A stretch of 8,098 nucleotides of DNA from contig URWC01000083.1 in the NCBI GenBank assembly GCA_900551555.1, forward strand, positions 1-8,098, in the 5' to 3' direction. Source of the stretch: an uncultured Collinsella sp. GTDB taxonomy: Bacteria > Actinomycetota > Coriobacteriia > Coriobacteriales > Coriobacteriaceae. Below the pieces are notes generated by a model. It ran no database searches, had not been told where the DNA came from, and worked only from the letters and a program-made list of their open reading frames with translations. Numbering within the stretch: the stretch's first letter is position 1; every line of letters begins with the position of its first letter. Shown here one piece after another: positions 1-5,925 of this stretch. The position numbers were made by a program, and so were the translations under genes.

Positions 1-1348
1 TGCCCTGGAAGGCATCGTTGAGCTTGGCGGCCTTCTCGGCGTTCTTGGCGGCGAGCTCCTCCTGGGAAATCTCGGCCTCCTCGGCGCACTTCTGGGCGTC
101 ATAGGCACGGAAGAACGGGTAGTACAGCGCAAAGTCGACGACCAGGATGATGGCGAGCATCACAAAGGCGAGCGGCTGGAAGCCCAGGCCCATGATGGTA
201 CCGATGGGGCCGGGGACGGTCCAAGGCAGGGTGTACATAAAGCCGTTCATGCCCAAGAAGTCGATAAAGATCTTGAGGATCCAGATGTTGGCGATCGGGG
301 CAAAGACAAACGGGACAAAGAAGACGGGGTTGAGCACGATGGGCGCGGCGAACAGCAACGGCTCGTTGACGGCAAAGCAGACCGGGACGATGGCAGCCTT
401 ACCGACGGCGCGCATCTCCTGAGACTTGGCCAGGAAGCAGAACATAAAGACCAGGACGAGCGTGGCGCCGGTGCCGCCCATGCAGACGACGAAGTACTGG
501 GCACCCTGGGTCAGGACAGCGGAAGCGTGCTGGCCAGCCTGGAACGCAGCCAGGTTGTCGGTCATGTTGGCAACGAGGGCGGCGGCGATGGCGGGCTCGA
601 CGATCGAGGGGCCGTGGACGCCGACGAACCAGAACAGGCTCATGGCGCCATAGATCACAGCGAGGCCGATGTAGCCGTCGGCAGCGGTGAACAGGGGCTG
701 GAACACCTGGATGACGCCCTGGGCAAAGCAGAAGCCAAAAGCAGCGCGGAAGACGATGTCAAACACCCAAAAGACGGTGATGCAGACGGAGAAGGGGATG
801 ATGTCCTTAAAGGTCTGCGAAATGTTGGGCGGAACCTGCTCGGGCATCTTGACGGTGATGTTGCGCTTAATGAAGAACTTGTAGATGATGCCGGTCACAA
901 ACGCAGCGATGAAGGCGGTCAGCAGGCCCTTGGAACCAAGGTAAGTGGTGTTGAAGCCGCTGGCAGCGTCCGTGGCGATCGTGTCGCTCGAAAGGAGCAA
1001 GAAGCCGATGATGGCCGCGCACATGCACGAGATAAAGTTGATCTGGTTGTTCTTGGGCAGGTCGCGGTTCTGAGCGTCGGCGAAGTGCTTGGCCGTGGTG
1101 GCGGCGCAGGCGATGGCCAGGATGCCCATGGAGTAGTTGTAGCACTTCCACAGGGCGTTGTTGATGTCATCAGGCCAGTAGAAACCCCAGATGTTGGGGA
1201 CCGAGGCTACCAGGCAGAAGATGGACGAGAAGATGATGATGGGGATGACGGAGATAAAGCCGTCGCGGATCGCCTTGAGGTACTTGTTGCGGGCGATCGC
1301 GTTGAAAAAGGGCTGGCCTTTTTCGATGGTGGCGATGAGTTGCTCCAT
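1..1348 (-). CDS. lacE: Lactose-type PTS permease EIIC (probably EIICB), 3' end beyond the window
   Basis: Membrane permease of the phosphotransferase system that imports lactose/galactosides and phosphorylates them at C6. The minus strand is open from an ATG at 1348 to the left edge, giving 449 codons. The N-terminus MEQLIATIEKGQPFF and the segments FISVIPIIIFSSIF, KMPEQVPPNISQTFKDIIPF, WFVGVHGPSIVEPAIAA (about 240-256) and NEPLLFAAPIVLNPVFFVPF (328-347) closely match the Gram-positive LacE EIIC domain as I remember it. The HGPS and NEP motifs are hallmarks of the lactose/cellobiose EIIC family. Multiple hydrophobic segments run to about residue 412, followed by a charged linker rich in Glu, Ala and Lys. 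LacE normally continues into a cytoplasmic EIIB domain with a phosphorylated Cys, which would lie off the left edge. A GGAG Shine-Dalgarno (complement 1355-1358) supports the start. The gene diverges from the LacI-family regulator and is separated from its partner EIIA. Cellobiose specificity is the main alternative, but the lacA, lacB and lacC neighbours favour lactose/galactose. Confidence 0.93.
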   Translation of the reverse strand, partial: MEQLIATIEKGQPFFNAIARNKYLKAIRDGFISVIPIIIFSSIFCLVASVPNIWGFYWPDDINNALWKCYNYSMGILAIACAATTAKHFADAQNRDLPKNNQINFISCMCAAIIGFLLLSSDTIATDAASGFNTTYLGSKGLLTAFIAAFVTGIIYKFFIKRNITVKMPEQVPPNISQTFKDIIPFSVCITVFWVFDIVFRAAFGFCFAQGVIQVFQPLFTAADGYIGLAVIYGAMSLFWFVGVHGPSIVEPAIAAALVANMTDNLAAFQAGQHASAVLTQGAQYFVVCMGGTGATLVLVFMFCFLAKSQEMRAVGKAAIVPVCFAVNEPLLFAAPIVLNPVFFVPFVFAPIANIWILKIFIDFLGMNGFMYTLPWTVPGPIGTIMGLGFQPLAFVMLAIILVVDFALYYPFFRAYDAQKCAEEAEISQEELAAKNAEKAAKLNDAFQG

Positions 1349-1411
1349 GCAATGCTCCTAAGAGTCGGTGGGTTAGCAACGATGGTAGCTTTTGGCGTTC
1401 GGTTGCCAAAA

Positions 1412-1425
1412 TGTTGACGTTGCCA
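1412..1425. promoter_or_regulatory. Putative LacI-family operator O1, lacE-proximal
   Basis: TGTTGACGTTGCCA is a near-palindrome centred on CG, the usual form of LacI-family operators. It lies 64 bp upstream of the lacE start codon and recurs in opposite orientation at 1532-1545. Its place next to a LacI-family gene suggests autoregulation and lacE repression by that protein. It also resembles a degenerate catabolite-response (cre) element, so CcpA-type control is an alternative. Confidence 0.6.
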
Positions 1426-1531
1426 TTTTGCGACACAAAAAAAGACGCGAACCGGTGGTTCCTGTGCCTGCGAACCGTCGATTCCTTATGCGTAAACGTT
1501 TGAGCCGCCCGGTGGCTCTGTGTTTGCACAA

Positions 1532-1545
1532 TGGCAACGTTAACA
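1532..1545. promoter_or_regulatory. Putative LacI-family operator O2, regulator-proximal
   Basis: TGGCAACGTTAACA is a CG-centred near-palindrome whose complement differs from O1 only at one position within the 14-mer. The two centres are 120 bp apart, a distance compatible with either cooperative looping or separate control of the two divergent promoters. It has two mismatches to the classical cre consensus. Confidence 0.6.
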
Positions 1546-1633
1546 TTTGGGCGCCAAAAGCCGTTTGGGGAAGCAAAAATGTCGGTGAACGGTAGGTTTT
1601 GGGTGGTGAGCGTATGGTGGGGGAGGCGTTGGA

Positions 1634-1639
1634 TATACT
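1634..1639 (+). promoter_or_regulatory. Possible -10 element for the LacI-family gene
   Basis: TATACT lies 66 bp before the regulator start codon. No good -35 hexamer is visible at the expected distance (about 1611-1616 reads CGTATG), so this is tentative. The rest of 1562-1705 shows no gene or strong hairpin. Confidence 0.25.
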
Positions 1640-1705
1640 TGAAGGCGTTAAAAATGACTGCGTAGGGTGCCACCAATGGCATCGTCGACATAGAAAGATC
1701 GACCT

Positions 1706-2710
1706 ATGGCCGCTGTTAGAAAATCGGTTTCCGTTAAGGATGTGGCGCGTCTCGCGGGCGTCTCGGAGCAGACAGTCTCGCGTACGGTGCACGATTCGCC
1801 CAGCGTGCGCCCCGAGACCAAGGAGCGCGTGCGTGCCGCCATGCGCGAGCTGGGGTATCGCCCCAATTTTGCCGGTCGATCGCTGCGCCGCGGTAAGTTT
1901 AAGACCGTCGGCGTCGCCATGTTCAACATTACCGGCACCGGCAACCTCGACCGTATGGAGGGCTTTGCCGCCGCGGCCGACAAACACGGCTATGCCATCA
2001 CCCTCACTAAAGTAGATGGACACCCCTATACCCTCGAGAGCGCATCGTCGCGTATGAGCGCACTGCCGGTGGACGGTATAGTCGTGATTATGAACCGCAT
2101 GCCGGCGGACTTTGGCACCTTTGAGCCGCTGCCCGGTATGCAGACGGTGCTCGTTACCATGCTGGAGCACCCGCTGTGCTCGACGGTCGATAACGACCAG
2201 TTCGATTGCTCGCGCCAGGTGGTCGAGTACTTGCTGGAGCAGGGGCACAAGACCGTGCACTTTATCTCGTGCCCCGAGCGCTCGCTTTCGGGCATGCGGC
2301 GCGAGGAAGGCTGGCGTGAGACATTGCGTGCGCATGGCATTGAGCCACCGCAGCTCGTCCGTGGCGACTGGACGGCGCAGAGTGGATATGCCGCCGGCCA
2401 GGTGCTTGCGGATGATCCGACCTGCACGGCCATTTATGCCTCCAACGATGCCATGGCCTACGGCTGCATTCGCGGGCTCGAGTCGCGTGGAAAGCGCGTG
2501 CCCGAGGACGTGAGTGTGGTGGGTGTTGATGACAGCCTGGGCGATATCGTGCCCGACCGTCGCCTGACCACGGTGCGCTTTGACAACAAGCGCGTCGGCA
2601 TGTGGGCGGTCGACAAGATTGCCGGCGCCGAGGGCGTTGCGCCCGGTGTGGAGCACAGGCTGTTTCCGGGCGAGCTCGTCGAGGGCGATACGGTGCGCGA
2701 TGTACGCTAG
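1706..2710 (+). CDS. LacI/GalR-family transcriptional regulator
   Basis: A 334-residue cytoplasmic DNA-binding protein of normal LacI-family length. The helix-turn-helix lies at about residues 8-27 (SVKDVARLAGVSEQTVSRTV). The hinge helix region (about 51-63, YRPNFAGRSLRRG) carries the Leu that intercalates in the operator minor groove in this family. A periplasmic-binding-protein-like effector domain fills about 66-334 and has the family landmarks ASNDAMAYG (245-253) and VVGVDDS (271-277), followed by the LTTVRFDNKRVG segment. The start at 1706 places the HTH correctly, though only a weak purine stretch (AGAAAG) precedes it. It is transcribed away from lacE, and the CG-centred operators between them suggest it represses lacE and perhaps itself. 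The effector cannot be read from the sequence; lactose, galactose or a phosphorylated derivative is inferred from context. No clear intrinsic terminator follows. Confidence 0.93.
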   Translation: MAAVRKSVSVKDVARLAGVSEQTVSRTVHDSPSVRPETKERVRAAMRELGYRPNFAGRSLRRGKFKTVGVAMFNITGTGNLDRMEGFAAAADKHGYAITLTKVDGHPYTLESASSRMSALPVDGIVVIMNRMPADFGTFEPLPGMQTVLVTMLEHPLCSTVDNDQFDCSRQVVEYLLEQGHKTVHFISCPERSLSGMRREEGWRETLRAHGIEPPQLVRGDWTAQSGYAAGQVLADDPTCTAIYASNDAMAYGCIRGLESRGKRVPEDVSVVGVDDSLGDIVPDRRLTTVRFDNKRVGMWAVDKIAGAEGVAPGVEHRLFPGELVEGDTVRDVR

Positions 2711-2752
2711 GGTGCGGACCTGTTTGGGTTGCCGATAATTGTGTTTGATATT

Positions 2753-2851
2753 GTTCGGATTGGCTTGAAAGCCGTTCACGGCTGAAAAGCAACCGTTCAT
2801 AGCTCGAAATTGCGTTTTGCGCTGTTCTTTTTTGTTTGAATGTTACTGTTC
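2753..2851. promoter_or_regulatory. lacF upstream control region with reiterated GTTC half-sites
   Basis: The gap 2711-2924 contains five GTTC tetramers on the plus strand, at 2753, 2774, 2795, 2824 and 2848. The first three are spaced exactly 21 bp apart, two helical turns. The 12-mer TGTTCTTTTTTG at 2823-2834 recurs exactly, in reverse complement, at 4697-4708 upstream of lacA. GTTACTGTTC at 2842-2851 recurs exactly at 4732-4741. This is good evidence for a shared regulator. The TGTTC style resembles DeoR-family sites, so a LacR-like protein is a candidate. A weak promoter (TTGTTT 2832-2837, CATACA 2856-2861, 18-bp spacer) would overlap the sites, as expected for repression. Confidence 0.6.
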
Positions 2852-2924
2852 TTGTCATACACAGCGCAGCGCGTATGCCCGGACGCGATGCTCTCCGTTG
2901 GTTCATATGTGAAAGGAACGCAAT

Positions 2925-3263
2925 ATGGCAACCAAAGAAGAAATCTCGATGGTTGGATTCGAGATTGTCGCATACGCGGGCGACGCCCAGACTGATCTGC
3001 TTGCAGCGCTCGATGCTGCTCGCGAGGGCGATTTTGAGAAGGCTGAGCAGCTGCACAAGGATGCGAGCGATGCGCTCATCGGCGCTCACGACACGCAGAC
3101 CAAGCTGCTTTCGCAGGAGGCCGGTGGTGGCGAGATGGAGATGACCTTCATCATGGCCCATGCTCAGGATACTCTCATGACCACCATGATCCTGGAGAAG
3201 CAGGCCCGCTTTACCATCGATGCCTACAAGCGCATCGCCGAGCTCGAGGCCAAGCTCGCCTAA
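2925..3263 (+). CDS. lacF: PTS lactose-specific EIIA component
   Basis: A small cytoplasmic phosphocarrier of 112 residues, the normal size for EIIA-Lac/Cel. It accepts a phosphoryl group from HPr and donates it to the EIIB domain of the lactose permease. The N-terminal VGFEIVAYAGDAQTDLL (10-26) matches LacF. The phosphorylated histidine is His79 in the motif MAHAQDTLMT (77-86), and Asp82 corresponds to the metal-binding Asp at the trimer core. The protein is all-helical with Ala-rich heptad-like stretches, fitting the trimeric bundle. An AAGGA Shine-Dalgarno (2913-2917) supports this start. It is transcribed alone: a 214-bp gap precedes it and an intrinsic terminator follows 31 bp after the stop. 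In Gram-positive lac operons lacF sits next to lacE; here the regulator gene lies between and lacE runs the other way. A cellobiose or diacetylchitobiose EIIA is the alternative. Confidence 0.93.
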   Translation: MATKEEISMVGFEIVAYAGDAQTDLLAALDAAREGDFEKAEQLHKDASDALIGAHDTQTKLLSQEAGGGEMEMTFIMAHAQDTLMTTMILEKQARFTIDAYKRIAELEAKLA

Positions 3264-3293
3264 CGAGCCCTCACAACCACGTCCCCTTCCATA

Positions 3294-3324
3294 AGCCCTG
3301 CCGCTACCCGCGGCAGGGCTTTTT
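3294..3324 (+). terminator. Intrinsic terminator of lacF
   Basis: A perfect 10-bp GC-rich stem, GCCCTGCCGC (3295-3304) with GCGGCAGGGC (3310-3319), is extended by one A-T pair. The loop is TACCC, and the stem runs into TTTTT at 3320-3324. It makes lacF a monocistronic unit. Confidence 0.93.
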
Positions 3325-3337
3325 CTGTCCTCCTCCA

Positions 3338-3404
3338 AGTTGCGGTGAAATAGGGACTGAATAGGGGCCGGCGGGCGCAAAACAATCCCTATTCCACCGC
3401 AACT
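3338..3404. repeat. Palindromic REP/MITE-like intergenic element
   Basis: The 19-bp arms AGTTGCGGTGAAATAGGGA (3338-3356) and TCCCTATTCCACCGCAACT (3386-3404) are reverse complements with one mismatch. A 29-bp centre separates them and contains another AATAGGG. There is no T-run, and it sits after a complete terminator, so it is not itself a typical terminator. The layout (inverted arms, intergenic, under 100 bp) suggests a REPIN or miniature mobile element. Nothing in the window encodes a matching transposase. Confidence 0.65.
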
Positions 3405-3477
3405 CATCCGGAGATAGTCATTGGGGACAGTCTTGGTGCGCTCCGTTGGTCCTCCCGTTCGATTTTTGCTCGGTGGG

Positions 3478-3483
3478 TATACT
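3478..3483 (+). promoter_or_regulatory. Possible -10 element for the membrane-protein gene
   Basis: TATACT lies 38 bp before the start codon, at a sensible distance for a short leader. A convincing -35 hexamer is not visible. Confidence 0.3.
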
Positions 3484-3521
3484 TCCTTTCGCATTAAACG
3501 CCGGAATGAGGAGGTATCCAA

Positions 3522-4553
3522 ATGCCGGATAACGGGTCAATACAAAAAAGAGGCGCGCACGAGATAGTTCATGGGCGTCCTGTCCAGATAACCGAGCACA
3601 CGACGGTAACCGAGCTGCAGCCCAGCCTGTCCGATGTCGTGTGCGCAAACAAAAAGCTGCAGATTGGCTTTATCGTTGCGCTCGTGGTCCTGGCGCTGCT
3701 GTCGGGCTTTGTAGCTCGTCCGCATTTCGCCGATACCAAAACTTGGGACTCCACCATCGAGGTCATCGATCAAAAGAAAGGAAACGTACTGGCGCTCACG
3801 ACCTCGTGCGTGGCGCTGTCTGCGGGCATTACCGCGCTGCCGGGTGATACGGGAACGCCGGTTGCTGAGCAGCTCGCGCAGCTTTCAGGCAACCTTGGTA
3901 TCGTGCTTGCCGTGCTATACCTAGAGAAATATTTGCTCACGATTTTGTGGTCGGTTGGCCTGGGCATCTTAATCCCGTTTGCGTTGGTGCTCTTTGCGGT
4001 GTCGCTCGGCATTCACGGGCGCTGGAGCACGAGCACTGTTCTGCGCCGTGTGGCGACACGCGTGCTGGTGGTTGCCGTGATCGGCATGGCGCTCGTGCCC
4101 GCGAGCGTATGGGTGTCGCAGAAGGTCGATGAAACGTATCGCGTAAGTATTGAGCAAGCTGAGCAAAAGGCAGCGGACGCTGCGGCCGCGGCCGACACCA
4201 CGGACAAGTCAGCCGAGACCAGCTCAAAATCGAACAAGAAAAAATCCGAGGCCAAGGAGTCCAAAAACGTGCTCGAGCAGTTGACTGACGGGGCATCGAG
4301 CCTTGTTACGTCGGTGACCAGCGGCGCCAAGCAGATGACCGACGAGATCGTGCAGCAGGTGACCGATCTCATCGAAGGCGTCATCGTGATGATCGTGACC
4401 TCGTGTGTGATTCCTCTACTGGTGCTCGTGGCGTTCCTATGGCTAGGACACGTGCTGCTGGGGATCGATATCTCCGGTCCCGCGAACTATCTGACGGGTC
4501 GTTTCTTGAGCGCTCCGTCCAGACATGCCAAGAAGAGCGGGCAGTCTGAGTAG
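3522..4553 (+). CDS. Polytopic membrane protein of unknown function
   Basis: I do not recognise a named function. The 343-residue product has no cleavable signal peptide: about 45 polar residues come first, then a hydrophobic helix at about 46-66. A second hydrophobic stretch lies near 88-107, a long one spans about 124-164, and others lie at about 181-199 and 285-314. Between the last two is a soluble segment (about 200-284) that starts Ala/Glu-rich (EQAEQKAADAAAAADTT), becomes Ser/Lys-rich, and may form a helix or coiled coil. The segment ITALPGDTGTPVAEQLAQLS followed by LYLEKYLLTI (133-142) looks like a conserved family signature that I dimly recall from uncharacterised proteins of gut bacteria. 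An ideal AGGAGG Shine-Dalgarno (3509-3514), 7 bp from ATG, fixes the start. The gene is monocistronic, with a terminator 34 bp downstream, and has no evident link to lactose use. Confidence 0.85.
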   Translation: MPDNGSIQKRGAHEIVHGRPVQITEHTTVTELQPSLSDVVCANKKLQIGFIVALVVLALLSGFVARPHFADTKTWDSTIEVIDQKKGNVLALTTSCVALSAGITALPGDTGTPVAEQLAQLSGNLGIVLAVLYLEKYLLTILWSVGLGILIPFALVLFAVSLGIHGRWSTSTVLRRVATRVLVVAVIGMALVPASVWVSQKVDETYRVSIEQAEQKAADAAAAADTTDKSAETSSKSNKKKSEAKESKNVLEQLTDGASSLVTSVTSGAKQMTDEIVQQVTDLIEGVIVMIVTSCVIPLLVLVAFLWLGHVLLGIDISGPANYLTGRFLSAPSRHAKKSGQSE

Positions 4554-4587
4554 GCGGCAAAGCGATCCTTGGAAGATCAACCGTAAG

Positions 4588-4629
4588 AAGGGCGGCCGAG
4601 ACGAGTTCTCGGCCGCCCTTTTGTTTGTT
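4588..4629 (+). terminator. Intrinsic terminator of the membrane-protein gene
   Basis: A perfect 14-bp stem pairs AAGGGCGGCCGAGA (4588-4601) with TCTCGGCCGCCCTT (4607-4620) around the 5-nt loop CGAGT. It is followed by a T-rich tail, TTTTGTTTGTT. It insulates the lacA promoter from upstream transcription. Confidence 0.93.
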
Positions 4630-4690
4630 GAACACATGGTCGCTACGTCCGCGCCTGGTCCAAACGGTCAGCAATCATCTGAGAACGGTA

Positions 4691-4768
4691 TTTGTTCAAA
4701 AAAGAACAAAGATAAACAAATAGTTGTTGCAGTTACTGTTCGAATGTGTTCAAATAAACATGAACAGT
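4691..4768. promoter_or_regulatory. lacA promoter/operator region with TGTTC inverted repeats
   Basis: Three overlapping symmetries are visible. TTTGTTC and GAACAAA (4691-4697, 4704-4710) flank six A's. TGTTCA and TGAACA (4747-4752, 4761-4766) flank 8 bp. ACTGTTC and GAACAGT (4735-4741, 4762-4768) form a wider pair. The exact 12-mer and 10-mer shared with the lacF upstream region lie here at 4697-4708 and 4732-4741. A possible promoter, TTGCAG (4727-4732) and TCAAAT (4750-4755) with a 17-bp spacer, is covered by these sites, suggesting repression. The AT-rich composition contrasts with the flanking genes. About 90 bp of leader separates this region from lacA. Confidence 0.65.
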
Positions 4769-4860
4769 GAAGAACCGCACATTCAGATGCCCGGACCTGA
4801 ACGCGATTCAACACTTCCAAACAGAAACTACGCACCTGCGTATCTCTCAAGGAGGATGTC

Positions 4861-5289
4861 ATGAGGGTTGTAATCGCTTCCGATGCCGACGGTATGTCGA
4901 TGAAGGAGTCCATCAAGGAGATGCTCATCGCCGACGGTCACGAGGTCGTCGACTATTCCGAGACCCCTGCCGCGGACTTTGTCGATTCCGCGACCGCCGT
5001 TGCCAAGGACCTGCTGGAGCACAAGGATTCCCAGGGCTTCGCATTCGATAAGTACGGCGTCGGCTCCTATATGGCCGCTGTCAAGATCAAGGGCATGGTC
5101 GTCGCCAACATTTCCGACGAGCGTTCCGCTTACATGACCCGCGAGCACAACGGCTCGCGCATGGTCACCATGGGCCCGGGCGTTGTGGGCACCGAGGTCG
5201 CTAAGAAGATCGCCCGTGAGTTCCTGCGCGCCCAGTACGCCGGCGGCCGTCACCAGATCCGTGTCGACATGCTCAACAAGATGGCCTAA
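4861..5289 (+). CDS. lacA: Galactose-6-phosphate isomerase subunit A
   Basis: Together with LacB it forms the heteromeric cytoplasmic isomerase converting galactose-6-phosphate to tagatose-6-phosphate, the first step after phospholactose hydrolysis. The 142-residue product equals the usual LacA length. It follows the RpiB/LacA/LacB fold, with N-terminal RVVIASDADGMSMKE, then DFVDSATAVAKD (39-50), VKIKGMVVANISDERSAYMT (74-93), and the highly conserved C-terminus GGRHQIRVDMLNKM. As in other LacA proteins, the catalytic Cys loop of RpiB is absent: DKYGVGS occupies that position (63-69), and LacB supplies the Cys. A strong AAGGAGG (4849-4855), 5 bp from the ATG, supports the start. It is the first gene of the lacA-lacB unit behind a dedicated operator region, and lacB follows after 63 bp. 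Confidence 0.97.
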   Translation: MRVVIASDADGMSMKESIKEMLIADGHEVVDYSETPAADFVDSATAVAKDLLEHKDSQGFAFDKYGVGSYMAAVKIKGMVVANISDERSAYMTREHNGSRMVTMGPGVVGTEVAKKIAREFLRAQYAGGRHQIRVDMLNKMA

Positions 5290-5352
5290 CGAGAGCCACC
5301 GAGAACTCGAACTTCTACCTCAACTTGTGAATTCAGACGAAAGGACGTTCTG

Positions 5353-5877
5353 ATGAAGAAGACCATCGCAATCGGTTGCGACCATATCGTTACGGACGAG
5401 AAGATCTATCTGGCCGACCGCCTGGAGCAGGCTGGCTACAAGGTGCTCGACTGCGGCACCTACAGCCACACCCGTACGCACTATCCCATCTACGGTAAGG
5501 CCGTGGGCGAGGCTGTTGCCAGCGGCAAGGCCGACTTTGGCGTGGCCCTGTGCGGTACCGGCATCGGCATCACCAACGCCGTCAACAAGGTTCCCGGCGC
5601 CCGCTGCGCCCTGGTCCGCGACATGACCTCTGCCCTGTACGCTCGTCGCGAGCTCAACGCCAACATCGTGGGCTTTGGCGGCAAGATTACCGGCGAGTTC
5701 CTGATGGCCGATATCATGCTTGCCTTCCTGGAGGAGCCCTACGAGAAGACCCCCGAGCACGATGCCCTGATCGCCAAGATCGATGCCTGCAATAAGGCCG
5801 ACGCCGAGGCTCAGGCTGACCCGCACTTCTTTGACGAGTTCCTCGAGAAGTGGGACCGCGGCGAGTACCACGACTAA
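5353..5877 (+). CDS. lacB: Galactose-6-phosphate isomerase subunit B
   Basis: Catalytic partner of LacA in galactose-6-phosphate isomerisation; 174 residues, close to the usual 171-172. GCDHIVTDEK (8-17) carries the conserved Asp-His pair. THYPIYGKAVGE (42-53) follows, and CGTGIGITNAVNKVPGARCA contains the expected catalytic Cys67 and the phosphate-binding GTGIG loop. VRDMTSALYARRELNANIVGFGG is strongly conserved. The C-terminus ADPHFFDEFLEKWDRGEYHD appears essentially identical to staphylococcal LacB as I recall it, so the protein is full length. AAAGGA (5340-5345) is its Shine-Dalgarno. No terminator separates it from lacA. Three bases after the stop a hairpin repeat begins, which may mark the end of a transcript or a processing site before the downstream lacX-lacC pair. 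Confidence 0.97.
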   Translation: MKKTIAIGCDHIVTDEKIYLADRLEQAGYKVLDCGTYSHTRTHYPIYGKAVGEAVASGKADFGVALCGTGIGITNAVNKVPGARCALVRDMTSALYARRELNANIVGFGGKITGEFLMADIMLAFLEEPYEKTPEHDALIAKIDACNKADAEAQADPHFFDEFLEKWDRGEYHD

Positions 5878-5880
5878 GGA

Positions 5881-5925
5881 GGTTACGCGGTTTTACCAAA
5901 CCGCGTAACGGGTCGACGCTGCGCG
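5881..5925. repeat. 45-bp hairpin repeat, copy 1, directly after lacB
   Basis: A perfect 12-bp stem, GTTACGCGGTTT (5882-5893) and AAACCGCGTAAC (5898-5909), closes a TACC loop and is followed by a TCGACGCTGCGCG tail. The whole 45 bp recurs with one mismatch at 8033-8077. No T-run follows, so it is not a canonical intrinsic terminator on either strand. It could be a dispersed REP-type repeat, an mRNA 3'-end stabiliser, or a U-tract-independent terminator. Confidence 0.85.

Larger units (their letters stand above)
1388..1561. repeat. Imperfect inverted duplication spanning the lacE/regulator divergent control region
   Basis: Two arms face each other here. The outer ends GCTTTTGGCG (1388-1397) and CGCCAAAAGC (1552-1561) are perfect reverse complements over 10 bp. 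The inner parts, 1409-1431 and the complement of 1526-1548, match at 21 of 23 positions. Similarity seems to continue weakly inward: TGCGACACA against TGCAAACACA on the complement, then a GAACC/GGTTC mini-hairpin at 1449-1461 against GAGCC/GGCTC at about 1503-1518. The arms differ by a short insertion around 1398-1405. This looks like a duplicated and inverted operator block rather than a terminator, because no T-run follows and it lies between divergent genes. Confidence 0.75.

Noticed and set aside
527..1417. Long plus-strand open frame of 296 codons
   Set aside because: It lies antisense to lacE. The translation is low-complexity (Asp, Gly, Glu and Val rich) with no family resemblance, as expected for the complement of a GC-rich gene.
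1491..1504. Third CG-centred operator (GTAAACGTTT core) between O1 and O2
   Set aside because: The core is symmetric but the flanks do not match O1/O2, and it lacks TG and CA ends; could be chance.
2770..2783. AGCCGTTCACGGCT hairpin as a terminator for the LacI-family gene
   Set aside because: Only a 5-bp stem and no T-run; better explained as part of the GTTC half-site array.
1373..2800. Minus-strand open frame of 475 codons over the LacI-family gene
   Set aside because: Antisense to a clear HTH regulator, with no ribosome site or recognisable domain; typical shadow frame in GC-rich DNA.
2262..3521. Minus-strand open frame of 419 codons
   Set aside because: It crosses the regulator, lacF, its terminator and the palindrome; the Arg/Pro/His-rich composition is that of a shadow frame.
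5881..5925. Hairpin repeat as a standard rho-independent terminator or CRISPR repeat
   Set aside because: No T-run on either strand, and only two copies 2 kb apart with genes between, so neither label fits.
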